A DNA stretch of 64,000 nucleotides, from contig NZ_AP019007.1 in the NCBI RefSeq assembly GCF_009176645.1, forward strand, positions 4,278,001 to 4,342,000, written 5' to 3'. The notes beneath the pieces were generated by a model. It saw only the letters and a list, made by a program, of their open reading frames with translations, was not told the DNA's origin and searched no databases. Below, in pieces: positions 35,693-42,802 of this stretch (positions within the stretch are counted from its first letter, which is position 1; each line of letters starts with the position of its first letter). Position numbers and translations under genes: made by a program. This stretch comes from Enterobacter oligotrophicus. Lineage in GTDB: Bacteria > Pseudomonadota > Gammaproteobacteria > Enterobacterales > Enterobacteriaceae.

Positions 35693-36166
35693 TCACGCCC
35701 CCCCACCATTGACACCCTCTGTAAACGGCCAGTTAAATTCTCCGATGACATCCAGCGGCAAGCGTGCACCTGACTGCCAGCAGCGGATGCTTTCGGCAAC
35801 CAGCGGCGAGCGCAGGTTTGGCGCGCTCAGGATCTCGTCTGCGGTTACCCACAGACAGCGATCGATATCGTCATCGTGCGGTTCAGTGGCGCACGTTTCG
35901 CTAAGCTCAATGGCGAATAAAAAGCGCAGGAAAGGCGTATGGTCAGGCGCGATCCACTGATGCATGCGAATAAAATACTGAGGTTCGGCGCGGATACCGG
36001 TCTCTTCCCACAGCTCGCGCCTGGCGGCCTGCAATAGCGTTTCGTTCGCTTCGAGATGTCCGGCAGGCTGGTTCCACAGTGCTTTACCGTTGATGCTCTC
36101 TTCCACGACCAAAAATTTCCCCTGCGCGTGAACGACACAGGCAACGGTGACATGCGGTTTGAACAT
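35693..36166 (-). CDS. nudJ: NudJ, Nudix phosphatase (thiamine pyrophosphate/nucleotide)
   Basis: Nudix hydrolase of 157 residues; E. coli NudJ hydrolyses HMP-PP, thiamine pyrophosphate and nucleoside di/triphosphates. The Nudix box [23 protein letters not shown] fits the family consensus GX5EX7REUXEEXGU completely. It begins 9 bases after rluE and probably shares its transcript. Confidence 0.95.
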   Translation of the reverse strand: MFKPHVTVACVVHAQGKFLVVEESINGKALWNQPAGHLEANETLLQAARRELWEETGIRAEPQYFIRMHQWIAPDHTPFLRFLFAIELSETCATEPHDDDIDRCLWVTADEILSAPNLRSPLVAESIRCWQSGARLPLDVIGEFNWPFTEGVNGGGA

Positions 36167-36175
36167 AGTGTCTCC

Positions 36176-36829
36176 TTAAGGGGCAACGTCGCGCCATTCA
36201 CCGTTTGCAAGTGTTTCCAGCGTGTAATTGCCCATGGCGTAGCGAATCAGGCGCAGGGTAGGGAAACCGACATGCGCAGTCATCCGACGCACCTGACGGT
36301 TGCGGCCTTCATACAGGGTAATTTTGAGCCAGCTTGTCGGAATGGATTTGCGCTCGCGAATGGGGGGATTACGCGGCCACAGCCATTCAGGTTCGCTAAC
36401 CCGCTCAATGCCTGCAGGCAAGGTCGGGCCATCGTTCAACGTGACGCCGCTGCGTAATTTTTCCAGCGCTGCTTCATCCGGCTCGCCTTCGACCTGGACG
36501 AAGTAAATTTTCCCGGTGCGTTTACCCGGCTGGGTGAGTTTCGCCTGCAGAGCGCCGTCGTTGGTTAAAACCAGAAGGCCTTCGCTGTCCCGGTCCAGAC
36601 GCCCGGCGGCGTAGACACCCTGAACGGGAATGTAATCCTTCAGCGTGCTGCGCCCGGCCTCGTCGGTAAACTGCGGCAATACATCGTAGGGTTTATTGAA
36701 CAATATGACCCGCTTTGGCTGGGTTTCTTGCGGTTTTCTGGCGGCTTGTCGCGAGCTGAATCGCTCAACCCGGTGATTTCTAAAAGAAGTTTTCTTCATG
36801 GTATTTTCAGACTTTATCAATTGCCGCAT
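36176..36829 (-). CDS. rluE: RluE, 23S rRNA pseudouridine-2457 synthase
   Basis: RsuA-family pseudouridine synthase for U2457 of 23S rRNA. Catalytic Asp lies in [43 protein letters not shown] is the conserved C-terminal block. The start at 36829 gives [16 protein letters not shown], 217 residues as annotated in E. coli. However that ATG overlaps a perfect TATAAT, so if this is the -10, the real start is the ATG at 36799 (207 residues). Divergent from icd. Confidence 0.94.
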   Translation of the reverse strand: MRQLIKSENTMKKTSFRNHRVERFSSRQAARKPQETQPKRVILFNKPYDVLPQFTDEAGRSTLKDYIPVQGVYAAGRLDRDSEGLLVLTNDGALQAKLTQPGKRTGKIYFVQVEGEPDEAALEKLRSGVTLNDGPTLPAGIERVSEPEWLWPRNPPIRERKSIPTSWLKITLYEGRNRQVRRMTAHVGFPTLRLIRYAMGNYTLETLANGEWRDVAP

Positions 36830-36946
36830 TATAGCCCAATAACGAAGACCTTTCATGGTGCCGGACAATCAGGTACTATCGGGAGGCTCATTACAATTTA
36901 TTAACATAAGATCAGTAACAACCAGAAGCGCTCGAAGGAGAGGTTA

Positions 36947-38197
36947 ATGGAAAGCAAAGTAGTTGTTCCGGCGGAAGGTAAAAAGATCACCCTGCAAAAC
37001 GGCAAGATTAACGTTCCTCACAACCCGATTATTCCGTTCATCGAAGGCGACGGTATCGGTGTAGACGTTACCCCGGCAATGCTGAAAGTGGTTGATGCCG
37101 CTGTTGAGAAAGCCTACAAAGGCGAGCGTAAAATTTCCTGGATGGAAATTTACACCGGTGAAAAATCTACGCAAGTTTATGGCCAGGACGTCTGGCTGCC
37201 AGCTGAAACGCTGGACCTGATCCGCGACTACCGCGTTGCTATTAAAGGCCCACTGACGACGCCAGTTGGCGGCGGTATTCGTTCCCTGAACGTGGCACTG
37301 CGTCAGGAGCTGGACCTGTACGTGTGTCTGCGTCCGGTTCGTTACTACCAGGGCACCCCAAGCCCGGTTAAGCACCCTGAACTGACTGACATGGTTATCT
37401 TCCGCGAAAACTCAGAAGACATCTATGCAGGTATCGAATGGAAAGCGGACTCTGCTGACGCAGAAAAAGTGATTAAATTCCTGCGCGAAGAGATGGGCGT
37501 GAAGAAAATTCGCTTCCCGGAACATTGCGGTATCGGCATTAAGCCATGCTCCGAAGAAGGGACCAAGCGTCTGGTGCGTGCGGCCATCGAATACGCGATC
37601 ACCAACGACCGTGACTCTGTGACCCTGGTTCACAAAGGCAACATCATGAAGTTCACCGAAGGCGCGTTCAAAGACTGGGGCTACCAGCTGGCGGCGGAAG
37701 AGTTCGGTGGTGAGCTGATCGACGGTGGCCCATGGCAGAAGATTAAGAACCCGAACACCGGTAAAGAGATCATCATTAAAGATGTGATCGCCGATGCGTT
37801 CCTGCAGCAGATCCTGCTGCGTCCTGCTGAATACGACGTCATTGCCTGTATGAACCTGAACGGTGACTACATTTCTGATGCCCTGGCAGCACAGGTTGGT
37901 GGTATTGGTATCGCCCCTGGCGCGAACATCGGTGATGAGTGCGCGCTGTTCGAAGCGACCCACGGTACTGCACCGAAATACGCAGGTCAGGACAAAGTGA
38001 ACCCTGGCTCTATCATCCTCTCCGCAGAGATGATGCTCCGTCATATGGAATGGTTCGAAGCCGCAGACCTGATCGTGAAAGGGATGGAAGGCGCGATCAA
38101 CAACAAGACCGTGACCTATGACTTTGAACGTCTGATGGAAGGCGCTAAGCTGCTGAAATGCTCAGAGTTTGGCGACGCGATTATCGCGAACATGTAA
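36947..38197 (+). CDS. icd: Icd, NADP-dependent isocitrate dehydrogenase
   Basis: TCA-cycle enzyme, 416 residues like E. coli Icd. The AceK-phosphorylated Ser is in [14 protein letters not shown]; the metal-binding region [49 protein letters not shown] is intact. Start behind GAAGGAGAGG. The 3' end, a common integration site for e14 and P21-type lambdoid phages, is intact, and no integrase or duplicated icd tail follows. Confidence 0.98.
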   Translation: MESKVVVPAEGKKITLQNGKINVPHNPIIPFIEGDGIGVDVTPAMLKVVDAAVEKAYKGERKISWMEIYTGEKSTQVYGQDVWLPAETLDLIRDYRVAIKGPLTTPVGGGIRSLNVALRQELDLYVCLRPVRYYQGTPSPVKHPELTDMVIFRENSEDIYAGIEWKADSADAEKVIKFLREEMGVKKIRFPEHCGIGIKPCSEEGTKRLVRAAIEYAITNDRDSVTLVHKGNIMKFTEGAFKDWGYQLAAEEFGGELIDGGPWQKIKNPNTGKEIIIKDVIADAFLQQILLRPAEYDVIACMNLNGDYISDALAAQVGGIGIAPGANIGDECALFEATHGTAPKYAGQDKVNPGSIILSAEMMLRHMEWFEAADLIVKGMEGAINNKTVTYDFERLMEGAKLLKCSEFGDAIIANM

Positions 38198-38220
38198 TCC
38201 GGATTACGGGTTAAGTGACA

Positions 38221-38247
38221 ACGGGAGCCTGAAGGCTCCCGTTTTTT
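38221..38247 (+). terminator. Rho-independent terminator after icd
   Basis: ACGGGAGCC, loop TGAA, GGCTCCCGT, then a run of T. Confidence 0.93.
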
Positions 38248-38286
38248 ATGAGATGAACCGGGGAAACGTGATGATACTAACGGGAG

Positions 38287-39786
38287 TCAATGCACTAAAC
38301 CCGCAAGCATTTTAGCGAGGTCGCTGCGGCTCAGTGATTTTGAGAAATACCAACCCTGAATCAGGGCGTCAGGATATCTTTCGGCGATAAAGTTATACTG
38401 CGTTTCATTCTCGACACCCTCAAAAACAAGCGTTTTGTTCATCTTCGCCAGGGCATCACAAAAGATGACAAAGATATCCTGTTTATAGTGCTCGCTGATG
38501 CCATCAACCAGAGATTTGTCTATTTTAATTTCATCGTATTCGAGGTTGGTTAGCCTCGCCAGGTTTGAATTTTGTACACCAAAATCATCTATCGACACCT
38601 TAACGCCAATGAGCGTTAACTCCTGACAAAACTCTTCGAGGATACCTGCGCTGGCGACAGCGTTTTCAGATAATTCAATTTTTATCAGTGACAGAGGAAT
38701 ATTGTTCAGTAAACATTCCCGGCGTAAAAGATTGATAAATTGCCCGTCCTCAATCTCTGTTCTGCCAACATTTAACGACACCATCAATTGATGCTTAATT
38801 GTCAGCGGGGCTATTTCAGCAAGGGATTTTTTAATGACGTTAACGTAATATGTTTTATAGAGCCCAATTTTCTTAATGAGAGGGATGAAAAGTTCAGGTG
38901 AGACATTCATATGGTTCGCGTCACGCCATCTCGACAGGACTTCAACACCGACAATTTTTTTATCAGCAATGCGAATAACGGGCTGATAATTTATGCCGAT
39001 CGTATTGCTTTTGACCGCCCTGACCAACGTTCGCTCCAGCGAAAAACGGTCTTCGTAGAGTCTGATGGAAAAAAGCGCGAGCGCTGTTCCGATGAGAGCC
39101 AGAATGGCTGACAGCACAATAAAGACCACAGAGGATAAGGATGCGAGACCCGCGCCATAGTGTTTCACTATAACGCATAGATCCCATCTTGAGCTGCACT
39201 GCGTGATAGTTAACGTAAATAAGGTTGAATGCCGCCAGTTATGTTTATCCGGAGCAGGGGAAACAGAAAAAAACGTTCTGCCATGATCTTTCGTCGTTGA
39301 ACTGAGTGAGTAGTTTTCCGTGACCGGTGTAAATTTGTCATATGCATAGCGGGACGTGAAGATTATGACATTATTATATATGGCCGCATTGCCGGTGAAA
39401 AAACCGTATGGGGGGAACTGCGCTAAAATAAATCCCTGTGGCGTTTTATGTAATTCAGAGGGAAGGGCGACGGGTGTTGCCAGTTTGCCCCAAAAGGCTG
39501 TACAGACTATTTTCCCGTTTTCAATGAAGCCGATGTCATCAAAATAGAGATTGTCGCGCTTTAACGTTCTGTAGTGATTCAGGCTGGTGTTACCACATCC
39601 CTGAGCAGTCATCTCTTTGAGGGCTGTCGCCAAACTGAGCGATAAGTTTTCAGAATAATGCAAAAGTGTGGTGGATATCTCAAGCTGCTTATTCTTTTGT
39701 TGCTCAATAATGATGGCATTAACCGCATAAAGAGAAAGGATAACAAGGAAGGATGAAATAACTGCAACAGCAACATTCTTTTTCAT
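38287..39786 (-). CDS. CSS-motif EAL-domain cyclic-di-GMP phosphodiesterase (membrane-bound)
   Basis: 499 residues: helix at about 5-25, a periplasmic CSS-type sensor (Cys64 in QGCGNTSL, Cys95 and further Cys near 197 and 204), a helix at about 217-241, and a cytoplasmic EAL domain. The signature is EVL (E282-V-L) rather than EAL, but the other catalytic residues are visible: Asn339, Glu371, Asp400-Asp401 (IDDFG), Lys421 (IKIDKS), Glu456-G-V-E and Gln477-G, so activity is likely. In related proteins a periplasmic disulfide controls activity. Start chosen behind AGGAACCAGGAA; the upstream frame to 39858 is rejected. Not found after icd in E. coli. Confidence 0.87.
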   Translation of the reverse strand: MKKNVAVAVISSFLVILSLYAVNAIIIEQQKNKQLEISTTLLHYSENLSLSLATALKEMTAQGCGNTSLNHYRTLKRDNLYFDDIGFIENGKIVCTAFWGKLATPVALPSELHKTPQGFILAQFPPYGFFTGNAAIYNNVIIFTSRYAYDKFTPVTENYSLSSTTKDHGRTFFSVSPAPDKHNWRHSTLFTLTITQCSSRWDLCVIVKHYGAGLASLSSVVFIVLSAILALIGTALALFSIRLYEDRFSLERTLVRAVKSNTIGINYQPVIRIADKKIVGVEVLSRWRDANHMNVSPELFIPLIKKIGLYKTYYVNVIKKSLAEIAPLTIKHQLMVSLNVGRTEIEDGQFINLLRRECLLNNIPLSLIKIELSENAVASAGILEEFCQELTLIGVKVSIDDFGVQNSNLARLTNLEYDEIKIDKSLVDGISEHYKQDIFVIFCDALAKMNKTLVFEGVENETQYNFIAERYPDALIQGWYFSKSLSRSDLAKMLAGLVH

Positions 39787-39876
39787 TTCCTGGTTCCTGT
39801 CTGCTCCTTGAACCTCACGGATCTTACCACAGGCTGTTGAAGGTACAACCCTGACCATAATGGGGGAGTAACCTCC

Positions 39877-39971
39877 AAAAAAAAGCCCACTAAAAAGTGG
39901 GCAAGAAATACTGGAAGCAATGTGAGCAATGTCGTACTGAATACCTGAGTGTTTTGCTCAACTATTCAGTA
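39877..39971 (-). ncRNA. ryhB-2: RyhB-2 (RfrB/IsrE)-type iron-responsive small RNA
   Basis: On the minus strand the core ACGACATTGCTCACATTGCT followed by TCCAGTATT is the hallmark target-pairing region of RyhB as I know it. It is preceded by a 5' hairpin (TACTGAATA pairing with TATTCAGTA) and followed by a strong terminator (GCCCAC, loop TTTTTA, GTGGGC, eight U). About 95 nt, similar to Salmonella RyhB-2, which also lies next to yeaQ. The -35 TTGCAT (40001-40006) and -10 TATCTT (39978-39983) are 17 bases apart and embrace a Fur-type palindrome. Expected role: Hfq-dependent repression of iron-using mRNAs when iron is scarce. Confidence 0.92.
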
Positions 39972-39994
39972 TTGAGAAAGATAATCTTTCTCAA
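39972..39994 (-). promoter_or_regulatory. Fur-type operator of the RyhB-2-like sRNA
   Basis: A perfect 23-base palindrome centred on 39983 (half-site TTGAGAAAGAT). Its central 19 bases, GAGAAAGATAATCTTTCTC, match the Fur consensus at 15 of 19 positions. It overlaps the -10 and spacer of the sRNA promoter, as expected for iron repression. Confidence 0.85.
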
Positions 39995-40063
39995 CAAAAG
40001 ATGCAACCCTACATTTATTGTGGAACGTGATTTTTTTTGGTTTAAAAGTGAGCAAGTCAGTGA

Positions 40064-40079
40064 CGTGATCTTCATCACG
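40064..40079 (+). promoter_or_regulatory. CRP-like palindrome upstream of yeaQ
   Basis: CGTGATCTTCATCACG matches TGTGA-N6-TCACA at 8 of 10 positions and is perfectly symmetric in its arms. A TATCCT -10 follows at 40104-40109, so the site would centre about 41-45 bases before the transcription start, the usual class II activator position. Binding is inferred. Confidence 0.45.
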
Positions 40080-40157
40080 AATTTCCTTTCTGTGATCCTG
40101 TGCTATCCTTTTCTGTGTCGTTGATTTAATGACAAAAACCATACGGAGAGGAAAGCT

Positions 40158-40406
40158 ATGGGAATTTTATCCTGGATTATCTTTGGGCTGATTGCGGGGA
40201 TTCTGGCGAAGTGGATTATGCCAGGTAAAGACGGTGGCGGATTTATCGTAACCATCATTCTGGGGATTGTCGGTGCCGTTGTCGGCGGTTGGATCAGTAC
40301 CTTGTTCGGATTTGGCAAAGTCGATGGCTTCAACTTTGGCAGCTTTGCTGTCGCAGTGATCGGTGCCCTGGTCGTTCTGTTTATCTACAGAAAAATCAAA
40401 AGCTAA
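40158..40406 (+). CDS. yeaQ: YeaQ, GlsB/YeaQ/YmgE-family (transglycosylase-associated) membrane protein
   Basis: Very hydrophobic 82-residue protein with three helices: WIIFGLIAGILAKWIMPGKDGGGFIVTIILGIVGAVVGGWISTLFGF and GSFAVAVIGALVVLFIYRKI. Nearly identical to E. coli YeaQ from memory. Start behind GGAGAGGAAAG. In E. coli the family is general-stress (RpoS) linked; the function is unknown. Followed by a bidirectional terminator. Confidence 0.94.
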   Translation: MGILSWIIFGLIAGILAKWIMPGKDGGGFIVTIILGIVGAVVGGWISTLFGFGKVDGFNFGSFAVAVIGALVVLFIYRKIKS

Positions 40407-40422
40407 ACCTGATATGCATTGA

Positions 40423-40449
40423 AAAAGGCTGCCTGAAGGCAGCCTTTTT
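40423..40449. terminator. Bidirectional terminator between yeaQ and yoaJ
   Basis: AAAAAGGCTGCC, loop TGAA, GGCAGCCTTTTT, flanked by A and T runs; it serves the convergent yeaQ and yoaKJ transcripts. Confidence 0.93.
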
Positions 40450-40460
40450 ACATTGGGGTA

Positions 40461-40535
40461 TTACCACCAGCCAAGCTGTGTACCGGCAACAGCCACGATA
40501 GCCACTATCAACATAATGAGGGTTGTTTTTCTCAT
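40461..40535 (-). CDS. yoaJ: YoaJ, 24-residue small membrane protein
   Basis: Minus-strand frame encoding MRKTTLIMLIVAIVAVAGTQ followed by LGWW, closely like E. coli YoaJ, one of the verified tiny membrane proteins. One helix spans almost the whole protein. It starts directly after the yoaK stop codon with AGGGG inside the last yoaK codons as ribosome-binding site, implying coupling. Function unknown. Confidence 0.9.
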   Translation of the reverse strand: MRKTTLIMLIVAIVAVAGTQLGWW

Positions 40536-40634
40536 TTATGCCCCTGGCGCGGCGTAACCGCCAATAAAAAACCATGCCAAAAAAACCAGTGCCGTTATAA
40601 AAATAACGACCGGGAAGAGGATTCCTGTTCTCAT
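40536..40634 (-). CDS. yoaK: YoaK, 32-residue small membrane protein
   Basis: Encodes MRTGILFPVVIFITALVFLA followed by WFFIGGYAAPGA, the counterpart of E. coli YoaK. A single hydrophobic helix of about 20 residues precedes the GGYAAPGA tail. A good ribosome-binding site (AGGTG, six bases before ATG) is present. It heads a two-gene unit with yoaJ, a stress-induced pair in E. coli. Confidence 0.92.
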   Translation of the reverse strand: MRTGILFPVVIFITALVFLAWFFIGGYAAPGA

Positions 40635-40945
40635 GCCATCACCTGTTTCGGTTTACGTAATGTCGTAAAGTGTACGGGGTTAATCCGCCGTGAGAAAGCG
40701 TGTTTTGATTTTTCCTTTTTTGCCCGCTATATAGCGCTGCCTGCAGGGGGCTGGCAGAGAAGCAAAAAAAAGCCCCGTTGTTGAGACGGGGCAAAAACAT
40801 CTTGATTACGGAATGATGTTCTCTGGTCAAATCGAGAACAAGCACACTATAGTGTTGAAAAGTGCAGGATTAATGGAGAAAACATGGAGAAAGCACTGAT
40901 GAGCCGTTACCCTAAGGGTTACAGGATTTTTAAAGGAGCAACGCA
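40635..40945. other. yoaK-yoaF intergenic region with an orphan terminator
   Basis: These 311 bases hold the yoaKJ promoter region (TACACT -10-like near 40670), a strong minus-strand terminator (40764-40792) preceded by a promoter-like TATAGT (40846-40851), and the yoaF ribosome-binding site (AAAGGAG). No protein-coding frame is convincing. The terminator and promoter are called separately as a possible sRNA. Confidence 0.6.
40764..40839 (-). ncRNA. Candidate small RNA or yoaKJ attenuator leader
   Basis: The minus strand has a -10-like TATAGT (40846-40851), then about 76 nt that fold as GTTCTC/GAGAAC, ACATC/GATGT and a terminal GCCCCGT/ACGGGGC stem followed by eight U. No annotated minus-strand gene lies upstream that would need this terminator. 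The -35 region is weak. I do not recognise the sequence as a named sRNA. It could instead be a leader with conditional termination before yoaKJ, 130 bases downstream. Confidence 0.5.
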
Positions 40946-41197
40946 ATGAGATATCTGTTACTCGTGCTGGCACTACCGCTTGCTGCATGCACAACAACGA
41001 AAACACCACCCGATGCGCCAGCGCCCCCACAGCTCGGTATGGCAAACCCTGCATCGGTCTATTGCCTTGAGAAAGGGGGAGAGCAAATCCCCATTCAAAG
41101 CCCGCAGGGTGTTCGTACTGAGTGCAAATTGCCCGGTGGTGAAGTGATTGATGAATGGGATCTCTATCGCCGCGATCATCCACAACCTGCCAGGTGA
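40946..41197 (+). CDS. yoaF: YoaF, DUF333 outer-membrane lipoprotein
   Basis: 83-residue lipoprotein: signal MRYLLLVLALPLAAC with Cys15 as the lipid site, a Pro-rich linker, then the DUF333 core MANPASVYCLEKGGEQIPIQSPQGVRTECKLPGGEVIDEWDLYRRDH with two conserved Cys. Related to heat-shock protein HslJ-associated domains. Start behind AAAGGAG. Role unknown. Confidence 0.92.
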   Translation: MRYLLLVLALPLAACTTTKTPPDAPAPPQLGMANPASVYCLEKGGEQIPIQSPQGVRTECKLPGGEVIDEWDLYRRDHPQPAR

Positions 41198-41277
41198 CAG
41201 CGATACAGAGACTGCGATACACTTCTCTTTAGGATTATTCTTAGCCAGTTTCTGGCGTTACTTACCGCGAGAGAAGT

Positions 41278-41583
41278 ATGTTTCAGTTAAAACCGGGCAG
41301 CCTGGCAATGATCATTGGTGCCCGCACGACGGCAGGCCGTCGTAACATCGGTAAATCTGTAGAGTTGTTTGGTCTTTGCCAGCCTGGCCTGCGTTTTGTT
41401 AACCCGGTGAATGGCGTAATGACTCAGTTGCCCGTCACGGCAGATCGTGCGCTGTGGCTGGTAACAGGGGACGTTTACGCGTTTGATAATCAGCATGGTT
41501 TTGCCTTTGTTCGCCCGGAACATTTGATGCCGATTTCACCGGACGAGGCGTCACAAACGCTCGACGAAATGATGTTGTCTTGA
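41278..41583 (+). CDS. Unrecognised 101-residue cytoplasmic protein
   Basis: Frame of 101 residues starting MFQLKPGSLAMIIGARTTAGR, behind GAGAGAAG. Composition suggests a small beta-rich (SH3/KOW-like) fold: KPGSLAMIIG, GRRNIGKSVELFG, ALWLVTGDVYAF, FAFVRPEHLMPI. No signal peptide, helix for membrane insertion or catalytic motif is visible. Its stop codon abuts the convergent yeaO stop with no space. I do not recognise the family; coding evidence is the ribosome-binding site, codon usage like neighbours, and the absence of any better frame. Confidence 0.7.
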   Translation: MFQLKPGSLAMIIGARTTAGRRNIGKSVELFGLCQPGLRFVNPVNGVMTQLPVTADRALWLVTGDVYAFDNQHGFAFVRPEHLMPISPDEASQTLDEMMLS

Positions 41584-41928
41584 TTACAAATGGCGCAACC
41601 AGTCAGCGAGTACCCGTGCGTGGTTCTGCTGCGTGTCTTTCGCGCCATAAAGTAGCGTTACGGTCTGCTTTTTAGCGCGTTCCGCAAGACGTCTCCCTTC
41701 CTCCTGCTGCTGCGCCAGCTCGTCCCGGTACGCCTTGCTGAAGGTCGTAAAATCGATCGTCTCGCTATGCAAGGCTTTGCGCAGTTCGCTGGACGGCGTC
41801 AGCACTTTGCACCACTCATCGAAGATGAGATCGGTTTTTTTCATCCCTCGCGGCCATAGCCTGTCCACCAGGACACGGTATCCGTCATCAGGACTTGCCT
41901 GTTCATATACGCGTTTGCATTGAATCAT
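41584..41928 (-). CDS. yeaO: YeaO, DUF488 protein
   Basis: 114-residue protein of the DUF488 family. The conserved N-terminal VYEQASPDDGYRVLVDRLWPRGMKK and central FSKAYRDEL motifs are typical; VTLLYGAKDTQQNHARVLADWL forms the C-terminal part. Function unproven. Ribosome-binding site GGAGGG upstream. Convergent with the unknown gene to its left. Confidence 0.93.
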   Translation of the reverse strand: MIQCKRVYEQASPDDGYRVLVDRLWPRGMKKTDLIFDEWCKVLTPSSELRKALHSETIDFTTFSKAYRDELAQQQEEGRRLAERAKKQTVTLLYGAKDTQQNHARVLADWLRHL

Positions 41929-42016
41929 TTTCCCTCCTTAGCCTGGTTACTATAGCACTTCGTTTTTACCCACCCAATTTAAGGTATTGTGATAATTGCA
42001 GAAGATCGGTAGTCTG

Positions 42017-42059
42017 AGGTTCCTTATGTTGTCTGATAATATTCTGGCATAAGGAACCT
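42017..42059 (+). promoter_or_regulatory. 12-bp perfect inverted repeat before the CTP-synthase-tail-like gene
   Basis: AGGTTCCTTATG (42017-42028) and CATAAGGAACCT (42048-42059) are exact inverted copies 19 bases apart, ending 3 bases before the start codon at 42063. The right arm holds the likely ribosome-binding site AAGGA. A -10-like GATAAT lies in the loop. It may be an operator around the promoter, or an mRNA hairpin masking the ribosome-binding site if transcription starts upstream (second GATAAT at 41991). Confidence 0.65.
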
Positions 42060-42062
42060 TTC

Positions 42063-42770
42063 ATGGAATTCTCCCCGGTTAAAACGACGCTGCGCATTGC
42101 GCTGGTGGGTGATTACAATCCCGATGTAGTTGCGCACAAGGCGATCCCGCTGGCCATTGACGACGCCGCTGCTGTACTGGATCTCACTGCTGATTATGAC
42201 TGGCTTGCCACGACCGAGCTAACCAGTCCCGAAGATCTGGTGGGTTACGATGCCATCTGGCTGGTTCCTGCAAGCCCCTATAAAAACGCCGCGGCGGCCT
42301 TTATTGCCGCACGCTATGCCCGTGAAAACGGTATTCCTTTCCTGGGGACCTGCGGTGGATTCCAGCATGCGCTGATTGAGTACGCGCGCAATGTGCTGGG
42401 CTGGCATGATGCAGGGCATGCTGAAACCGACACTGAAGGCACCCTGGTTATTACACCACTGGCCTGCTCGCTGGTGGAAAAAACCGACGTCATTGAGTTG
42501 CGTAACAATACGCTGATCGCCAGAGCTTACGGCAAACCCGAAATTGAAGAGGGATATCACTGCAATTACGGCGTATCACCGGCGTTTGCGCAGGCGCTTG
42601 AAAGTGGCGATATGCGAGTGACGGGCTGGGACGAGCAGGGCGAGATTCGTGCCGCGGAGCTGGTTACCCATCCGTTCTTCGTTATTACCCTGTTCCAGCA
42701 TGAACGTGCGGCGCTGGAAGGCAGGCCGGTTGTGCTGGTGCAGGCGATGCTACGCGCGGCGCGCGAATAA
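42063..42770 (+). CDS. CTP-synthase C-terminal-region-related (seleno)protein family, class I amidotransferase fold
   Basis: 235 residues resembling the glutaminase domain of CTP synthase, without the synthetase half. The nucleophile elbow FLGTCGGFQHALIEYARN has Cys97; some family members carry selenocysteine there, but this codon is TGC. In the C-terminal motif HPFFVITLFQHERAAL, Gln212 occupies the place of the catalytic His of CTP synthase (FHPE), while Glu214 keeps the Glu position. Ordinary glutaminase activity is therefore doubtful. Function unknown. Confidence 0.85.
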   Translation: MEFSPVKTTLRIALVGDYNPDVVAHKAIPLAIDDAAAVLDLTADYDWLATTELTSPEDLVGYDAIWLVPASPYKNAAAAFIAARYARENGIPFLGTCGGFQHALIEYARNVLGWHDAGHAETDTEGTLVITPLACSLVEKTDVIELRNNTLIARAYGKPEIEEGYHCNYGVSPAFAQALESGDMRVTGWDEQGEIRAAELVTHPFFVITLFQHERAALEGRPVVLVQAMLRAARE

Positions 42771-42802
42771 AAAAGGGCAGACTTTAACGTCAGCCATCGT
42801 CT

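Larger units (their letters stand above)
39787..40157. other. Intergenic region with RyhB-2-like sRNA and yeaQ promoter
   Basis: These 371 bases lie between divergent pde and yeaQ. They hold the minus-strand sRNA (39877-39971), its Fur-like palindrome (39972-39994), a CRP-like palindrome (40064-40079) and the yeaQ promoter. A 75-codon plus-strand frame at 39897-40124 is an accident of the sRNA complement. Confidence 0.85.

Noticed and set aside
39897..40124. 75-codon plus-strand frame
   Set aside because: It is the complement of the RyhB-2-like sRNA and its promoter; the Lys/Phe-rich translation looks non-coding.
42339..42365. Possible selenocysteine in the CTP-synthase-tail-like protein
   Set aside because: The family sometimes uses Sec, but the nucleophile codon here is TGC.
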